Shown here piece after piece: positions 1 through 8,035 of a DNA stretch of 25,396 bases. Position 1 is the first letter of the stretch; every line of letters starts with the position of its first letter. The translations under genes were made by a program, and so were the position numbers. Source of the stretch: VRUB01 sp046758085 (lineage in GTDB: Bacteria > Pseudomonadota > Gammaproteobacteria > Acidiferrobacterales > SPGG2); contig JBHHZP010000043.1 in NCBI GenBank assembly GCA_046758085.1, forward strand, positions 1-25,396, read 5' to 3'. The notes under the pieces were generated by a model. That model was not told the origin of the DNA, ran no database searches, and saw nothing but the letters and a program-made list of their open reading frames with translations.

Positions 1-32
1 GACAGTCAATTTCCAATTGACAACCCCTAAAC

Positions 33-60
33 CCCTCGCCTTATAGGCGAGGGTTATTTA
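33..60 (+). terminator. Perfect 8-bp hairpin followed by a T-rich tail
   Basis: CCCTCGCC (33-40) and GGCGAGGG (46-53) form a perfect 8-bp G+C-rich stem around the 5-base loop TTATA, followed by TTATTTA. This is the shape of a Rho-independent terminator on the + strand. It would end a transcript entering from the left of the window and insulate the gene that begins near position 102. The T-run is short and interrupted, so strength is uncertain. Confidence 0.6.
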
Positions 61-101
61 GTTGGCGTTGTCGATCAGACAGTCCCTTCGCGTACGTATG
101 T

Positions 102-1370
102 GTGTGGAGCAGTTGCATAAATTCCAATCGCTGTAAGACTGTTCTACTGCTCGCGGGAATTTTATCTTTTCACGCAACTATTGGTTATGCGTCGCACATT
201 ACTGAGCCGATGCCAATCTGGCAAACAGGAGGCCCCTTCGGAACGCGATTTTTCCCGGGTGCTCAGGATCCAGTGGAGGTATGTAACATTGCCAGTCGGA
301 CGACAGGTCGCGTCGTGGGTCGTTATAATCCGCCACTATCGCACAATAACCCGCTTATACTGGACATCGTGGCATGCGCCGGCGCCACATTTCTGCGAAA
401 CGGCGAATGTCATCCAGCGTTCTGTGGCTCTGATCATCCTCTTCGTTTGATACTCGGCTGTTTACCGCCTTCCGTCGCGTTCCGAGAACCAGGGGATCCC
501 ATCGAGGTATTTGATTGCATCGGCCCTGGACCCCACGTGGAAGAAGATGAACTTGTCATTAGATTGTCTCCCTTATCAGGCTCACCCGAATCCGCGGAGA
601 TTCTTACCTCCGTCGAACCCGATAAAACGACCAATACCCTCGTTGCCAAGGTCTTCGATACCGAAACTCGTGAATTAGTTCCGAATGTAGCCGTTAAGCT
701 GGAGCTCGATGTCGTGGAGACGAGTGGCGGACATGATCACCACGACGCTAACCGACCTAAAGGTGAGTTCAGTTCGCCCAGCGGTGCAGTCAATCCAGAC
801 AGAACAGTCCTGAACGGGAATACCAGCGCAGATGGGCTACAATTTACGCTTAAGGCGCCAGCATTGGCCGGGGACCATACGATCACGGCTTCGTGCACAG
901 ATCGAACTTGTACTCAGGAAGGGCCGGATTCGATCTGGGTGGGGGTTAAGGGATTGGTATCCTTATCGGCATCTGACAATTATGTCTTGCTGCACAATCG
1001 TGATACGAAGCATCCCACTAACCACCACATGAGCCCGCGTGCGGCAAAGAAACTTGCTAAGTTGGCGGAAGCGTATCACAAAAAGTTTCCTAAAGACCTA
1101 ACGCTACGTCTAAATGATGCTAGTTTGGAGCGTGGCGGCGTCTTTGATTTCGACTTTCCTGGCAGGAGTATTTTCTGGCGACCGCCCCACGATAAGCATC
1201 GCCGTGGTCTAAACATTGATGTCCGTGCCAATCCGAAATTTAATGCTGACGCGATCCCGGAAGGTAACTTCCCAACATTTGAACAGCTCGCGGGGCAGCG
1301 AGTAGGGTGCAAGGCTGTGCTACATGATGCAGGTAAGAAGACACAGCATTACCATGTGACGTGCCCCTAG
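102..1370 (+). CDS. Secreted protein with Ig-like region and C-terminal LAS-type zinc peptidase-like domain
   Basis: A 422-residue protein starting at GTG 102; no ATG is in frame nearby. An N-terminal hydrophobic stretch (about residues 13-30, ending near GYA-S) looks like a Sec signal peptide, so the product is probably periplasmic or outside the cell. Residues of about 150-285 look like a beta-sandwich (Big/invasin-like) region with a His/Asp patch (GGHDHHD). The C-terminal part carries the pattern NDxSLxxGGxFD, W-R-P-P-H, then H366-x6-D373 and H416-Y-H418. This is the H...D...HxH zinc ligand set of the LAS (VanX/MepA/D-Ala-D-Ala peptidase) superfamily, so a murein peptidase or a derived binding domain is likely. 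Cysteines are numerous, consistent with disulfides. It is followed 11 bases later by another secreted protein with a good ribosome site, so the two form a small operon. No gene name is recognised, and whether the enzyme is active is unknown. Confidence 0.72.
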   Translation: MWSSCINSNRCKTVLLLAGILSFHATIGYASHITEPMPIWQTGGPFGTRFFPGAQDPVEVCNIASRTTGRVVGRYNPPLSHNNPLILDIVACAGATFLRNGECHPAFCGSDHPLRLILGCLPPSVAFREPGDPIEVFDCIGPGPHVEEDELVIRLSPLSGSPESAEILTSVEPDKTTNTLVAKVFDTETRELVPNVAVKLELDVVETSGGHDHHDANRPKGEFSSPSGAVNPDRTVLNGNTSADGLQFTLKAPALAGDHTITASCTDRTCTQEGPDSIWVGVKGLVSLSASDNYVLLHNRDTKHPTNHHMSPRAAKKLAKLAEAYHKKFPKDLTLRLNDASLERGGVFDFDFPGRSIFWRPPHDKHRRGLNIDVRANPKFNADAIPEGNFPTFEQLAGQRVGCKAVLHDAGKKTQHYHVTCP

Positions 1371-1381
1371 GGAGTAGGACG

Positions 1382-2470
1382 ATGAAGAGACGCGCATTGT
1401 TGTTTCCACTATTGCTGCTTGGTCTGTTACTTGCCGACCCTGCAGCAGTGCTGGCTCAAGAAAGCAATGTCTTGATAAAGGACGGTAACGAGAGCATCGT
1501 TGTAGATCCACAGACGGGCGATTTCATTATTACCTATATCGGAGATGACGGCACATTACAGCAAGTGGTATGGGTACCGGCCACCAAGATCAAACCGAAA
1601 TTTCGTTCGCAGATTAAATTAGACAGAAAAGGTGAACAGGATATTATCCTATATCGGTACAGGGTAAGGAACGGTCGTAAAGCCAACCAGACGTTGCTCT
1701 TCATTTCGCTGATTGCGAGTGACCTAACAGAGACCCCGCCCTTTGCACCGAACGGATGGGAGGGCAGTGCAGACCCAAATTTCAGTGGGAGAGGCATACG
1801 CGTGACATGGGGAATTAAACATCGAACCAGCGTGGACGACGGTCTACGACCAGGAAGCACCCTGACTGGGTTTGGTCTAGAAAGCCAAGAGCTACCAGGA
1901 GTTGGTATAGCTCGGTTTCATGGATCGACTCCGACGCTCGCATTCCCCGATGAGGGGCCAGGGGGCAAACTGGGCGGCTTCCTGGAAGAGAACAGTAACC
2001 CGGAAGTTGACAGTGTCCCACGCCACGCAGCCGTCCCCAGCATCCCGATCCCCGATCCCTTCGATGCAGCCGTCGTCCTCGAAGCGATTCAAAACCACGT
2101 ACAAGAACTGGTCAAAATGGAGCTGGTCGAACCCGTGTTTGGCGGCCAACTCGACGCATTCTTCAGCGCCGCTATTGAGGCGCTGCAGCGCAATGACACA
2201 GACTCTGCGTTCGATCACTTTAAAGAGCTGCGACACTTGATCCAGCAAGCCCGCCGTGGGGAGAGGGAAGACAAAAATCACAAACATAGGGAAGAGAAAA
2301 ACAAGAAACACGACGATGACGAGGACTGGGACGATCACAAGAAAGCGGGCCGGGATCGGCCGATCACGCGTCTTGCTGCCCGCGTCCTGCTCTTCGATGT
2401 GAGATTCGTGGCAAAACGCTTGTGTAAAGAACTGAAACAGCAACATCGATCGGCCAAGACATCTCATTAA
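1382..2470 (+). CDS. Secreted protein with C-terminal FIMAH-like helical domain and charged low-complexity insert
   Basis: A 362-residue protein. The ATG at 1382 is chosen over an upstream in-frame TTG because GGAG lies 7 bases before it and a classic signal peptide follows at once (KRR, a Leu-rich core, cleavage near VLAQ, residue 26). Residues 27-220 are unrecognised and predicted mostly beta, with regular alternating stretches. Residues of about 233-292 are amphipathic helices of the kind seen in FIMAH-type domains (AALxALxxxDxxxAxxHFxxL). Residues 293-327 are a Lys/Asp/Glu/His-rich low-complexity stretch, and 328-352 resume a helix (ITRLAARVLLFD) that would complete the domain. It is the second gene of a two-gene operon with the LAS-like protein. 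Function is unknown; extracytoplasmic binding or a surface role would fit. The charged, His-containing insert might bind metal or an anionic polymer, which is only inference. Confidence 0.7.
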   Translation: MKRRALLFPLLLLGLLLADPAAVLAQESNVLIKDGNESIVVDPQTGDFIITYIGDDGTLQQVVWVPATKIKPKFRSQIKLDRKGEQDIILYRYRVRNGRKANQTLLFISLIASDLTETPPFAPNGWEGSADPNFSGRGIRVTWGIKHRTSVDDGLRPGSTLTGFGLESQELPGVGIARFHGSTPTLAFPDEGPGGKLGGFLEENSNPEVDSVPRHAAVPSIPIPDPFDAAVVLEAIQNHVQELVKMELVEPVFGGQLDAFFSAAIEALQRNDTDSAFDHFKELRHLIQQARRGEREDKNHKHREEKNKKHDDDEDWDDHKKAGRDRPITRLAARVLLFDVRFVAKRLCKELKQQHRSAKTSH

Positions 2471-2498
2471 TACGGGCTTAGCCTGAAAATAGAACTCA

Positions 2499-2653
2499 CA
2501 CCAGAGAGCGCGGAGATCGCAGAGAAGACAAATCGTTAAACACCGCCCGGGGTAACCGACCCGCCGGGCAAAGTGTGACACCGTAGCCCCTTTGAGATCA
2601 GGCCAAAACCGCTTGACCTCCTTTTCTCTGCGTCCTTTGCGTGCTCTGCGGTG
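2499..2653. repeat. Intergenic inverted-repeat element (GCAGAG/CTCTGC type)
   Basis: The left arm, 2499-2527, is rich in GAGAGCG/GCAGAGA units. The right arm, 2621-2653, reads as successive CTCTGCGTC, CTTTGCGTG, CTCTGCGGTG units. The reverse complement of the left arm aligns with the right arm over about 30 bases with a few mismatches. Between them lies a second hairpin, GCCCGG (2545-2550) with CCGGGC (2564-2569). The element sits exactly between two convergent genes. It could be a dispersed palindromic extragenic repeat or serve as a bidirectional transcription end; no transposase is present. Confidence 0.55.
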
Positions 2654-2692
2654 AAATATTCGGGTAGGTAACGCCCTTGATTTGCTCGGCAT

Positions 2693-3505
2693 CTACTCGA
2701 TGGGCGTGTCGGGGCTGTTGCCCCATTCGGCCCACGAGCCGGGGTAGGCCTTGACGTTGGCGAAGCCGAGTGCCTTCAGCATGATGTAGGTGTGCGAGGA
2801 GCGGTGATGCGTCTGGCAATAGACGATGATTTCCTTGTCCGGCGTGACGCCAAGGCTCGATAACGTCCGGCGCAGCTCGCCTTCCTGTTTCAGGCGCATC
2901 TTGCGCCGCTGGTCCATCGCAGTGACCCAATTGAGATTCACGGCGCCGGGGATGTGGCCGGCGCGCTTGGCCCTTTTGTCGCGGCCGCTGTACTCGGCCG
3001 CCGAGCGCGCGTCTATGATGATAACGGAAGGATCGCCCAGACGCTTCATGATGTACTCCTTGTCCACACACACACGCTGGCCGCATGAAACCGTGTAGGT
3101 ACTGGGTTGCGTGTCCTCGGAGTTTTCGCTGGTGGGGTGACCCTCGGTGAGCCACGAGCAAATGCCGCCGTTGAGTAGGGAGTAATGTGGGTGCTCGACG
3201 ACATCGAGCGTCCACAGCAAACGGCCTGCCCATCCGCCGCCCTCATCGTCGTAGGCCACCACATGGGTCTCCGGCGTGACACCGATTGAGGAGAGCACGG
3301 CCGAGAGCTGGGCGTCGCTCGGCAGGCCACCGACGGCGGGTTCGACACCGGACACCAGGTGCGTGCGATCGAGATGGACCGCGCCTGGCACGTGGGCCTC
3401 ATCGAAAAGTTCCTGTGGCCCGAGATCGACGATCAGCAGGTTCTTGTCGCCGACGTGCGGCTCGAGCTCGTCGGGCTCCACAATCAAGGGCAGCAGCGGC
3501 TTCAT
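2693..3505 (-). CDS. Two-domain rhodanese-type sulfurtransferase
   Basis: A 270-residue protein with two rhodanese domains. It would move sulfane sulfur from thiosulfate, 3-mercaptopyruvate or a protein persulfide. The N-terminal domain (about 8-125) contains LIVDLG and HVPGAVHLD and has Asp in place of a catalytic Cys (VVAYDDEGGGWAGR), as usual for the inactive half. The C-terminal domain carries HIPGAVNLNW and the active-site Cys230 in the loop CQTHHRSS, which differs from the thiosulfate (CRKGVT) and mercaptopyruvate (CGSGVT) loops. The ATG at 3505 is chosen because the MKPLLPLIVEPDEL start matches the family; upstream in-frame sequence overlaps fdhA and looks non-coding. It follows fdhA by 38 bases on the same strand and is the last gene of the operon. 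A plausible job, inferred only, is supplying sulfur for FDH cofactor maturation, since no fdhD is in the window. Confidence 0.85.
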   Translation of the reverse strand: MKPLLPLIVEPDELEPHVGDKNLLIVDLGPQELFDEAHVPGAVHLDRTHLVSGVEPAVGGLPSDAQLSAVLSSIGVTPETHVVAYDDEGGGWAGRLLWTLDVVEHPHYSLLNGGICSWLTEGHPTSENSEDTQPSTYTVSCGQRVCVDKEYIMKRLGDPSVIIIDARSAAEYSGRDKRAKRAGHIPGAVNLNWVTAMDQRRKMRLKQEGELRRTLSSLGVTPDKEIIVYCQTHHRSSHTYIMLKALGFANVKAYPGSWAEWGNSPDTPIE

Positions 3506-3543
3506 CTGGCGATGTCCACCTGAATTCGAGCGCGAACAAGCGG

Positions 3544-6312
3544 TCACTCGGCAGCCGCCGACATGCCCGCTTTCTCCACGCGCGCGGCGCAGAACTTGAA
3601 CTCGGGAATCTTGCCGACCGGGTCGAGCGCCGGGTTGGTGAGCATATTGGCGGCGGCCTCGGCGTAGCAAAACGGAACGAACACGCAACCTTCGGGAATG
3701 GCACTGTCCATGCGCGACTTGAGCTCGATCGCGCCGCGCCGGGTCACGACCCGGACCAGATCGCCGGGACTGATACCCAGGCGCCGCAGATCGATCGAGC
3801 TGAGACTTGCAACCGCTTCCGGCTCAATTTCATCGAGCACTCGCGCGCGACGCGTGATGGCGCCCGTGTGCCAGTGTTCGAGCTGCCGGCCGGTCGAAAG
3901 CACCATGGGAAACTCCGCATCCGGTTGCTCGTCTGGCGGCAGCACGTGGGCGGGAACCAGCTTGGCCCGTCCACTCGCCGTCGGGAAGCCATCGCCGAAG
4001 ACGATATCGTGGCCCGGTTGGTCGGGGGCATCGCAGGGATAGGTGCATGCATGTTCGCGCTCTAAGCGCTCCCAGGTGATGTTGTTGAGTGAGGGCATGA
4101 CCGTGGCCATCTCCACGAACACATCGCTCGGTCCTTTATAGTTCCACTGCAATCCCATGCGTCGCGCGATCTCCTGGATGATCCACCAGTCCTGACGGGC
4201 GTCGCCCGGCAGCACCAGCGCCTTGCGTCCCATCTGCACCTGGCGGTTGGTGTTGGTCACGGTGCCGTCCTTCTCCGGCCACGCCGATGCTGGGAGCACG
4301 ACGTCGGCGTGAAATGCGGTCTCGGTCAGGAAGATGTCTTGCACTACCAGATGCTCGAGCTTGGCGAGCGCCGCGCGTGCGTGGTGTGTGTCCGGGTCCG
4401 ACATCGCCGGGTTTTCACCCATGATGTACATGCCCTTTATCTGGCCGGCGTGTACGGCATCCATGATTTCGACCACCGTAAGTCCGCGCCTGGCGTCGAG
4501 TGGCGTGCCCCATGCATCCTCAAAATGTTTGCGAATGTTTCGAGCTTCGACCGATTGGTAATCTGGGTACATCATGGGAATGAGCCCGGCGTCGGAAGCC
4601 CCCTGCACATTGTTTTGCCCGCGTAGCGGATGCAAGCCGGTGCCCGGCCGACCGACGTGTCCGGTGACCATGGCAAGCGCGATCAGGCAGCGCGCGTTGT
4701 CGGTGCCGTGCACATGTTGCGAAATGCCCATGCCCCAGAAGATGAGGCTGGCATTAGCTTTGGCGTAGAGACGCGCCACGGTGCGCAGCGTGTCCGGGTC
4801 GATGCCGCAGATCTCGGCCATCGCCTCGGGGGTGAAATCCTTGATGTGACGCCTGAGATTCTCGAACCCTTCGGTATGGGCCTCGGCGTAATCGGAGTTA
4901 TATAACTTCTCGCTGACGATCACGTTGAGCATCGCGTTGATCAAAGCGACATCAGTAGCGGGTTTGAACTGCAACATGTACGTCGCGTGGCGCTTCAAGG
5001 CCTGGCCGCGCGGGTCCATGACGATGAGCGTTTTGCCTTGCTTCACCGCCTGCTTGAAGAAGGTAGCCGCCACCGGATGGTTCTCCGTCGGGTTGGCGCC
5101 AATAACGATGATCACATCCGCGTCTTCGCAGGCCGTGAAAGGCGCGGTTACGGCACCGGAGCCGATCCCCTCGAGTAGTGCTGCGACTGAGGACGCGTGG
5201 CACAAGCGTGTGCAGTGATCGACATTGTTCGTCCCGAAGCCGGTGCGCACCAGCTTTTGCACCAGGTAGGCCTCCTCGTTGGAGCCCTTCGCCGAGCCGA
5301 AGCCCGCCAGCGCCTGGCCGCCGTCGCGGTTGCGAATCTGCTTGAGTCCGCCGGCGGCGACATCGAGCGCCTCCTCCCAGGTTGCGTCGCGAAAGTGCGT
5401 GTAAGGGTCGGCCGGATTGACTTCCCCCTCGGCGTTCTTGGGAGCGTCGTCGCGGCGGATGAGCGGCACTTTCAGCCGGTGCGGGTGCTTGATGTAGTCG
5501 AACCCGAAGCGGCCTTTGACGCACAAGCGGTTGTGATTGGCAGGACCGTCACGTCCCTGCACCGCGATGATCTCGTTGTCCTTTACCTGATAGGCGATTT
5601 GGCAACCAACACCGCAGTAGGGGCACACGCTGGCTATCTCCGTAAGTGAATCTGTTTTCCCGGTGCCTTGTTGATCGACCAGCGTCGCTTCCATCAATGC
5701 GCCGGTGGGGCAGGCCTGCACACACTCGCCGCAGGCCACGCAGGTGCTGGCTCCCATAGGATCGTCGAAATCGAACATGATCTTGGAACCGTGGCCGCGG
5801 TAGGCCATGCCGATGACATCATTGACCTGCACCTCGCGACAGGCGCGCACACAGAGATTGCAATGAATACAGGCGTCGAGCTGCACCCGCATCGCCACGT
5901 GGCTTGCATCCGGCGATGGCGGCTTTCGCGCCGGGAAACGACTGTCGGTCACGGCCATACGCTCGGCCCACTGCCACAGGAGTGAGGCGTGCTCATGCGC
6001 GTGCTCGCGCGGTGGCTGATCGGCGAGCAGCAGCTCCATCACCCCGTTGCGCACACGGTGCGCGCGCGCGTTGTCGGTGGTGACCCTCATACCCGCGGTA
6101 GGTGTGCGGATGCACGATGCTGCCAGCACACGCTCGCCTTCGATCTCCACCATGCATGCGCGACAGTTACCATCCGCGCGGTAACCGGGCTTATGCGCAT
6201 AGCACAGATGCGGGATGGTGGTCCCGAGACGGTGGGCAACCTGCCACAGGGTTTCCCCTGGCTGCGCCTCGACTTCCAGACCGTCGAGTGTAAATCGAAC
6301 GGAATGACTCAC
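3544..6312 (-). CDS. fdhA: NAD-dependent formate dehydrogenase, molybdopterin catalytic (alpha) subunit
   Basis: A 922-residue catalytic subunit that oxidises formate to CO2 on a bis-MGD Mo/W cofactor and passes electrons to the NuoEF-like partner. An N-terminal [2Fe-2S] domain has C37, C50, C53, C67. Two [4Fe-4S] sets follow (C148/C151/C154/C158 and C191/C194/C197/C201), then the CxxCxxxC...C cluster (C230/C233/C237/C264) of the molybdopterin domain. Cys371 followed by His372 (TRLCHASS) lies at the position of the metal-ligand Sec/Cys of FdhF, so this is a Cys enzyme. A molybdopterin-dinucleotide-binding domain forms the C-terminus. The start is GTG 6312, whose GTGA overlaps the stop of the upstream subunit by 4 bases; the in-frame ATG 180 bases further upstream would lie deep in that gene. 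Partner architecture matches Methylobacterium FDH1. The His-Cys3 cluster site normally present between the [2Fe-2S] and 8-Fe regions seems absent. Confidence 0.93.
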   Translation of the reverse strand: MSHSVRFTLDGLEVEAQPGETLWQVAHRLGTTIPHLCYAHKPGYRADGNCRACMVEIEGERVLAASCIRTPTAGMRVTTDNARAHRVRNGVMELLLADQPPREHAHEHASLLWQWAERMAVTDSRFPARKPPSPDASHVAMRVQLDACIHCNLCVRACREVQVNDVIGMAYRGHGSKIMFDFDDPMGASTCVACGECVQACPTGALMEATLVDQQGTGKTDSLTEIASVCPYCGVGCQIAYQVKDNEIIAVQGRDGPANHNRLCVKGRFGFDYIKHPHRLKVPLIRRDDAPKNAEGEVNPADPYTHFRDATWEEALDVAAGGLKQIRNRDGGQALAGFGSAKGSNEEAYLVQKLVRTGFGTNNVDHCTRLCHASSVAALLEGIGSGAVTAPFTACEDADVIIVIGANPTENHPVAATFFKQAVKQGKTLIVMDPRGQALKRHATYMLQFKPATDVALINAMLNVIVSEKLYNSDYAEAHTEGFENLRRHIKDFTPEAMAEICGIDPDTLRTVARLYAKANASLIFWGMGISQHVHGTDNARCLIALAMVTGHVGRPGTGLHPLRGQNNVQGASDAGLIPMMYPDYQSVEARNIRKHFEDAWGTPLDARRGLTVVEIMDAVHAGQIKGMYIMGENPAMSDPDTHHARAALAKLEHLVVQDIFLTETAFHADVVLPASAWPEKDGTVTNTNRQVQMGRKALVLPGDARQDWWIIQEIARRMGLQWNYKGPSDVFVEMATVMPSLNNITWERLEREHACTYPCDAPDQPGHDIVFGDGFPTASGRAKLVPAHVLPPDEQPDAEFPMVLSTGRQLEHWHTGAITRRARVLDEIEPEAVASLSSIDLRRLGISPGDLVRVVTRRGAIELKSRMDSAIPEGCVFVPFCYAEAAANMLTNPALDPVGKIPEFKFCAARVEKAGMSAAAE

Positions 6313-8009
6313 GACCAGTCTTCGCGAAAATGCTCTAACACGCACCGCAGCGGGTTGGAGGCGGCCTGCCCCAGCCCGCAGATGGATGCATCGCTTATCG
6401 TTTGGCTGAGCTCCTGCAACAAGCGCTCGTCCCACCCGCGTTGTTGCATGAGCTTGACCGCCTTTTCGGTACCGACGCGGCAAGGCGTGCACTGTCCGCA
6501 GCTCTCGTCCTCGAAAAATCGCATCAGGTTCAATGCGGCATCCCGGGCGTTGTCCTGGTCGCTCAGTATTACCACGGCGTGTGAGCCCACAAAGCAGCCA
6601 TATTGCTCCAACGAGCCGAACTCGAGCGGCAAATCACCCATGCTGGCCGGCAGGATGCCACCGGAGGCGCCGCCGGGCAGGTAGGCCTTGAAGCTGTGCC
6701 CGTCCTGCATGCCATCGCAGTACTCGTCGATGAGCTCGCGCACGGTGATGCCCGCGGGCGCCAGCTTGACGCCGGGTTGCTTCACCCGGCCCGATACCGA
6801 GTAGCTGCGCAGCCCCTTGCCGCCGTTACGCCCCTGACCCGCAAACCACGCCGGTCCTTTCTCGATGATCTCGCGCACCCAGTAGAGTGTCTCGACGTTT
6901 TGCACCAGCGTCGGGCGGCCGAACAAGCCGACCTCGGCGACGTACGGCGGGCGGTGGCGCGGTAGCCCGCGTTTGCCCTCGATGCTCTCGATCATCGCCG
7001 ACTCCTCGCCGCAGATGTAGGCGCCGGCGCCGCGACGCAGATGGATGGCGCTACCGGCCATGAGCCCCGCCGCTTGCAGCTTCGCGATCTCCTTGAGCAG
7101 GATTTCACGGACCGCGGGGTACTCGTCGCGCAGATAGATGTAGAACGCCTCGGCCTCTACTGCCCAGCCCGCGATCAACATCCCTTCGAAAAAACGGTGT
7201 GGATCGCGCTCCAGGTAGTACCGATCTTTGAACGTGCCCGGCTCGCCCTCATCGGCATTGACCGTCATCAGCCGCGGACCCGGGTAACCGCGCACGATGC
7301 GCCACTTGCGCCCCGTGGGAAACCCCGCGCCACCGAGGCCGCGCAGTGCCGAGCTTTGCATGGTCTCGATTACTTTGTCGACGCTGCGCTCACCTTCGCG
7401 GCAGGCGCGCAGCAGCTCGTAGCCGCCGTCGGCGACGTACGCATCGTAGTCTTTGTAGCTGGAAATATCGGGATGAATATGATGGTCTAGCACCGCCTTG
7501 CGCACGCTGGCCACCGTCGCGCGATCGACATGATAATGCCCGACCTCGGCCACTGGCGCGGTGTCACAACGGCCCATGCACGGTGCGCGCAGCACACGCA
7601 CGTCGGCGCCGAGCCCCTCGGTCAGCGCCTGCAGCAGCGCCTGCGCACCCATGAGCTCGCAGCTCAGGCTGTCGCACACACGCACCGTGATGCTGGGCGG
7701 CGGCGCTTCGTTTTCTTTGACCACGTCGAAATGCGCGTAGAAGGTGGCAACTTCGTACACCTCTGCCAGCGCCAGTCGCAGCTCTTGTGCCAGCGCCGCG
7801 AGATGCGCCGCCGCGAGGCAGCCGTAGTTATCCTGAATCAGGTGCAGGTACTCGATCAGAAGATCGCGCTGGCGCGGGCGGTCCGCGAGCAGCGCTTGAA
7901 TCTGGCCGAGCGCATCGGTGTCGACTTGTCGCCCCTTGGGGTGAGCACGGGCGTGAGCGTGCCCCAATCCCGGATGGCTGTGCTTGTAAACCCGAATTTC
8001 TTGCTGCAA
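6309..8009 (-). CDS. fdhB: NAD-dependent formate dehydrogenase beta subunit (NuoE-NuoF fusion)
   Basis: A 566-residue diaphorase subunit that takes electrons from FdhA and reduces NAD+. The N-terminal NuoE-like part (about 30-170) has the [2Fe-2S] ligands C112, C117, C144, C148. The NuoF-like part contains GLGGAGFPTG (224-233), the FMN/NADH-binding GAGAYICGEESA region, and a C-terminal [4Fe-4S] set C504, C507, C510, C544. Fused E+F subunits of this size are known from FDH1 of Methylobacterium extorquens. The start is TTG 8009, preceded by a strong AGGAGG six to seven bases away; the next ATG is well downstream. The first 25 residues are His-rich (H10, H12, H17, H19, H23), which is unusual. 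It lies 26 bases after sucD and overlaps fdhA by 4 bases, so the subunits are translationally coupled. Confidence 0.93.
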   Translation of the reverse strand: MQQEIRVYKHSHPGLGHAHARAHPKGRQVDTDALGQIQALLADRPRQRDLLIEYLHLIQDNYGCLAAAHLAALAQELRLALAEVYEVATFYAHFDVVKENEAPPPSITVRVCDSLSCELMGAQALLQALTEGLGADVRVLRAPCMGRCDTAPVAEVGHYHVDRATVASVRKAVLDHHIHPDISSYKDYDAYVADGGYELLRACREGERSVDKVIETMQSSALRGLGGAGFPTGRKWRIVRGYPGPRLMTVNADEGEPGTFKDRYYLERDPHRFFEGMLIAGWAVEAEAFYIYLRDEYPAVREILLKEIAKLQAAGLMAGSAIHLRRGAGAYICGEESAMIESIEGKRGLPRHRPPYVAEVGLFGRPTLVQNVETLYWVREIIEKGPAWFAGQGRNGGKGLRSYSVSGRVKQPGVKLAPAGITVRELIDEYCDGMQDGHSFKAYLPGGASGGILPASMGDLPLEFGSLEQYGCFVGSHAVVILSDQDNARDAALNLMRFFEDESCGQCTPCRVGTEKAVKLMQQRGWDERLLQELSQTISDASICGLGQAASNPLRCVLEHFREDWS

Positions 8010-8035
8010 GTTAACCCTCCTCGAGGCCGGTGGCC

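Noticed and set aside
5190..5225. Selenocysteine codon at the FDH active site
   Set aside because: The residue at the Sec position is an ordinary Cys codon (Cys371), so no recoding is needed.
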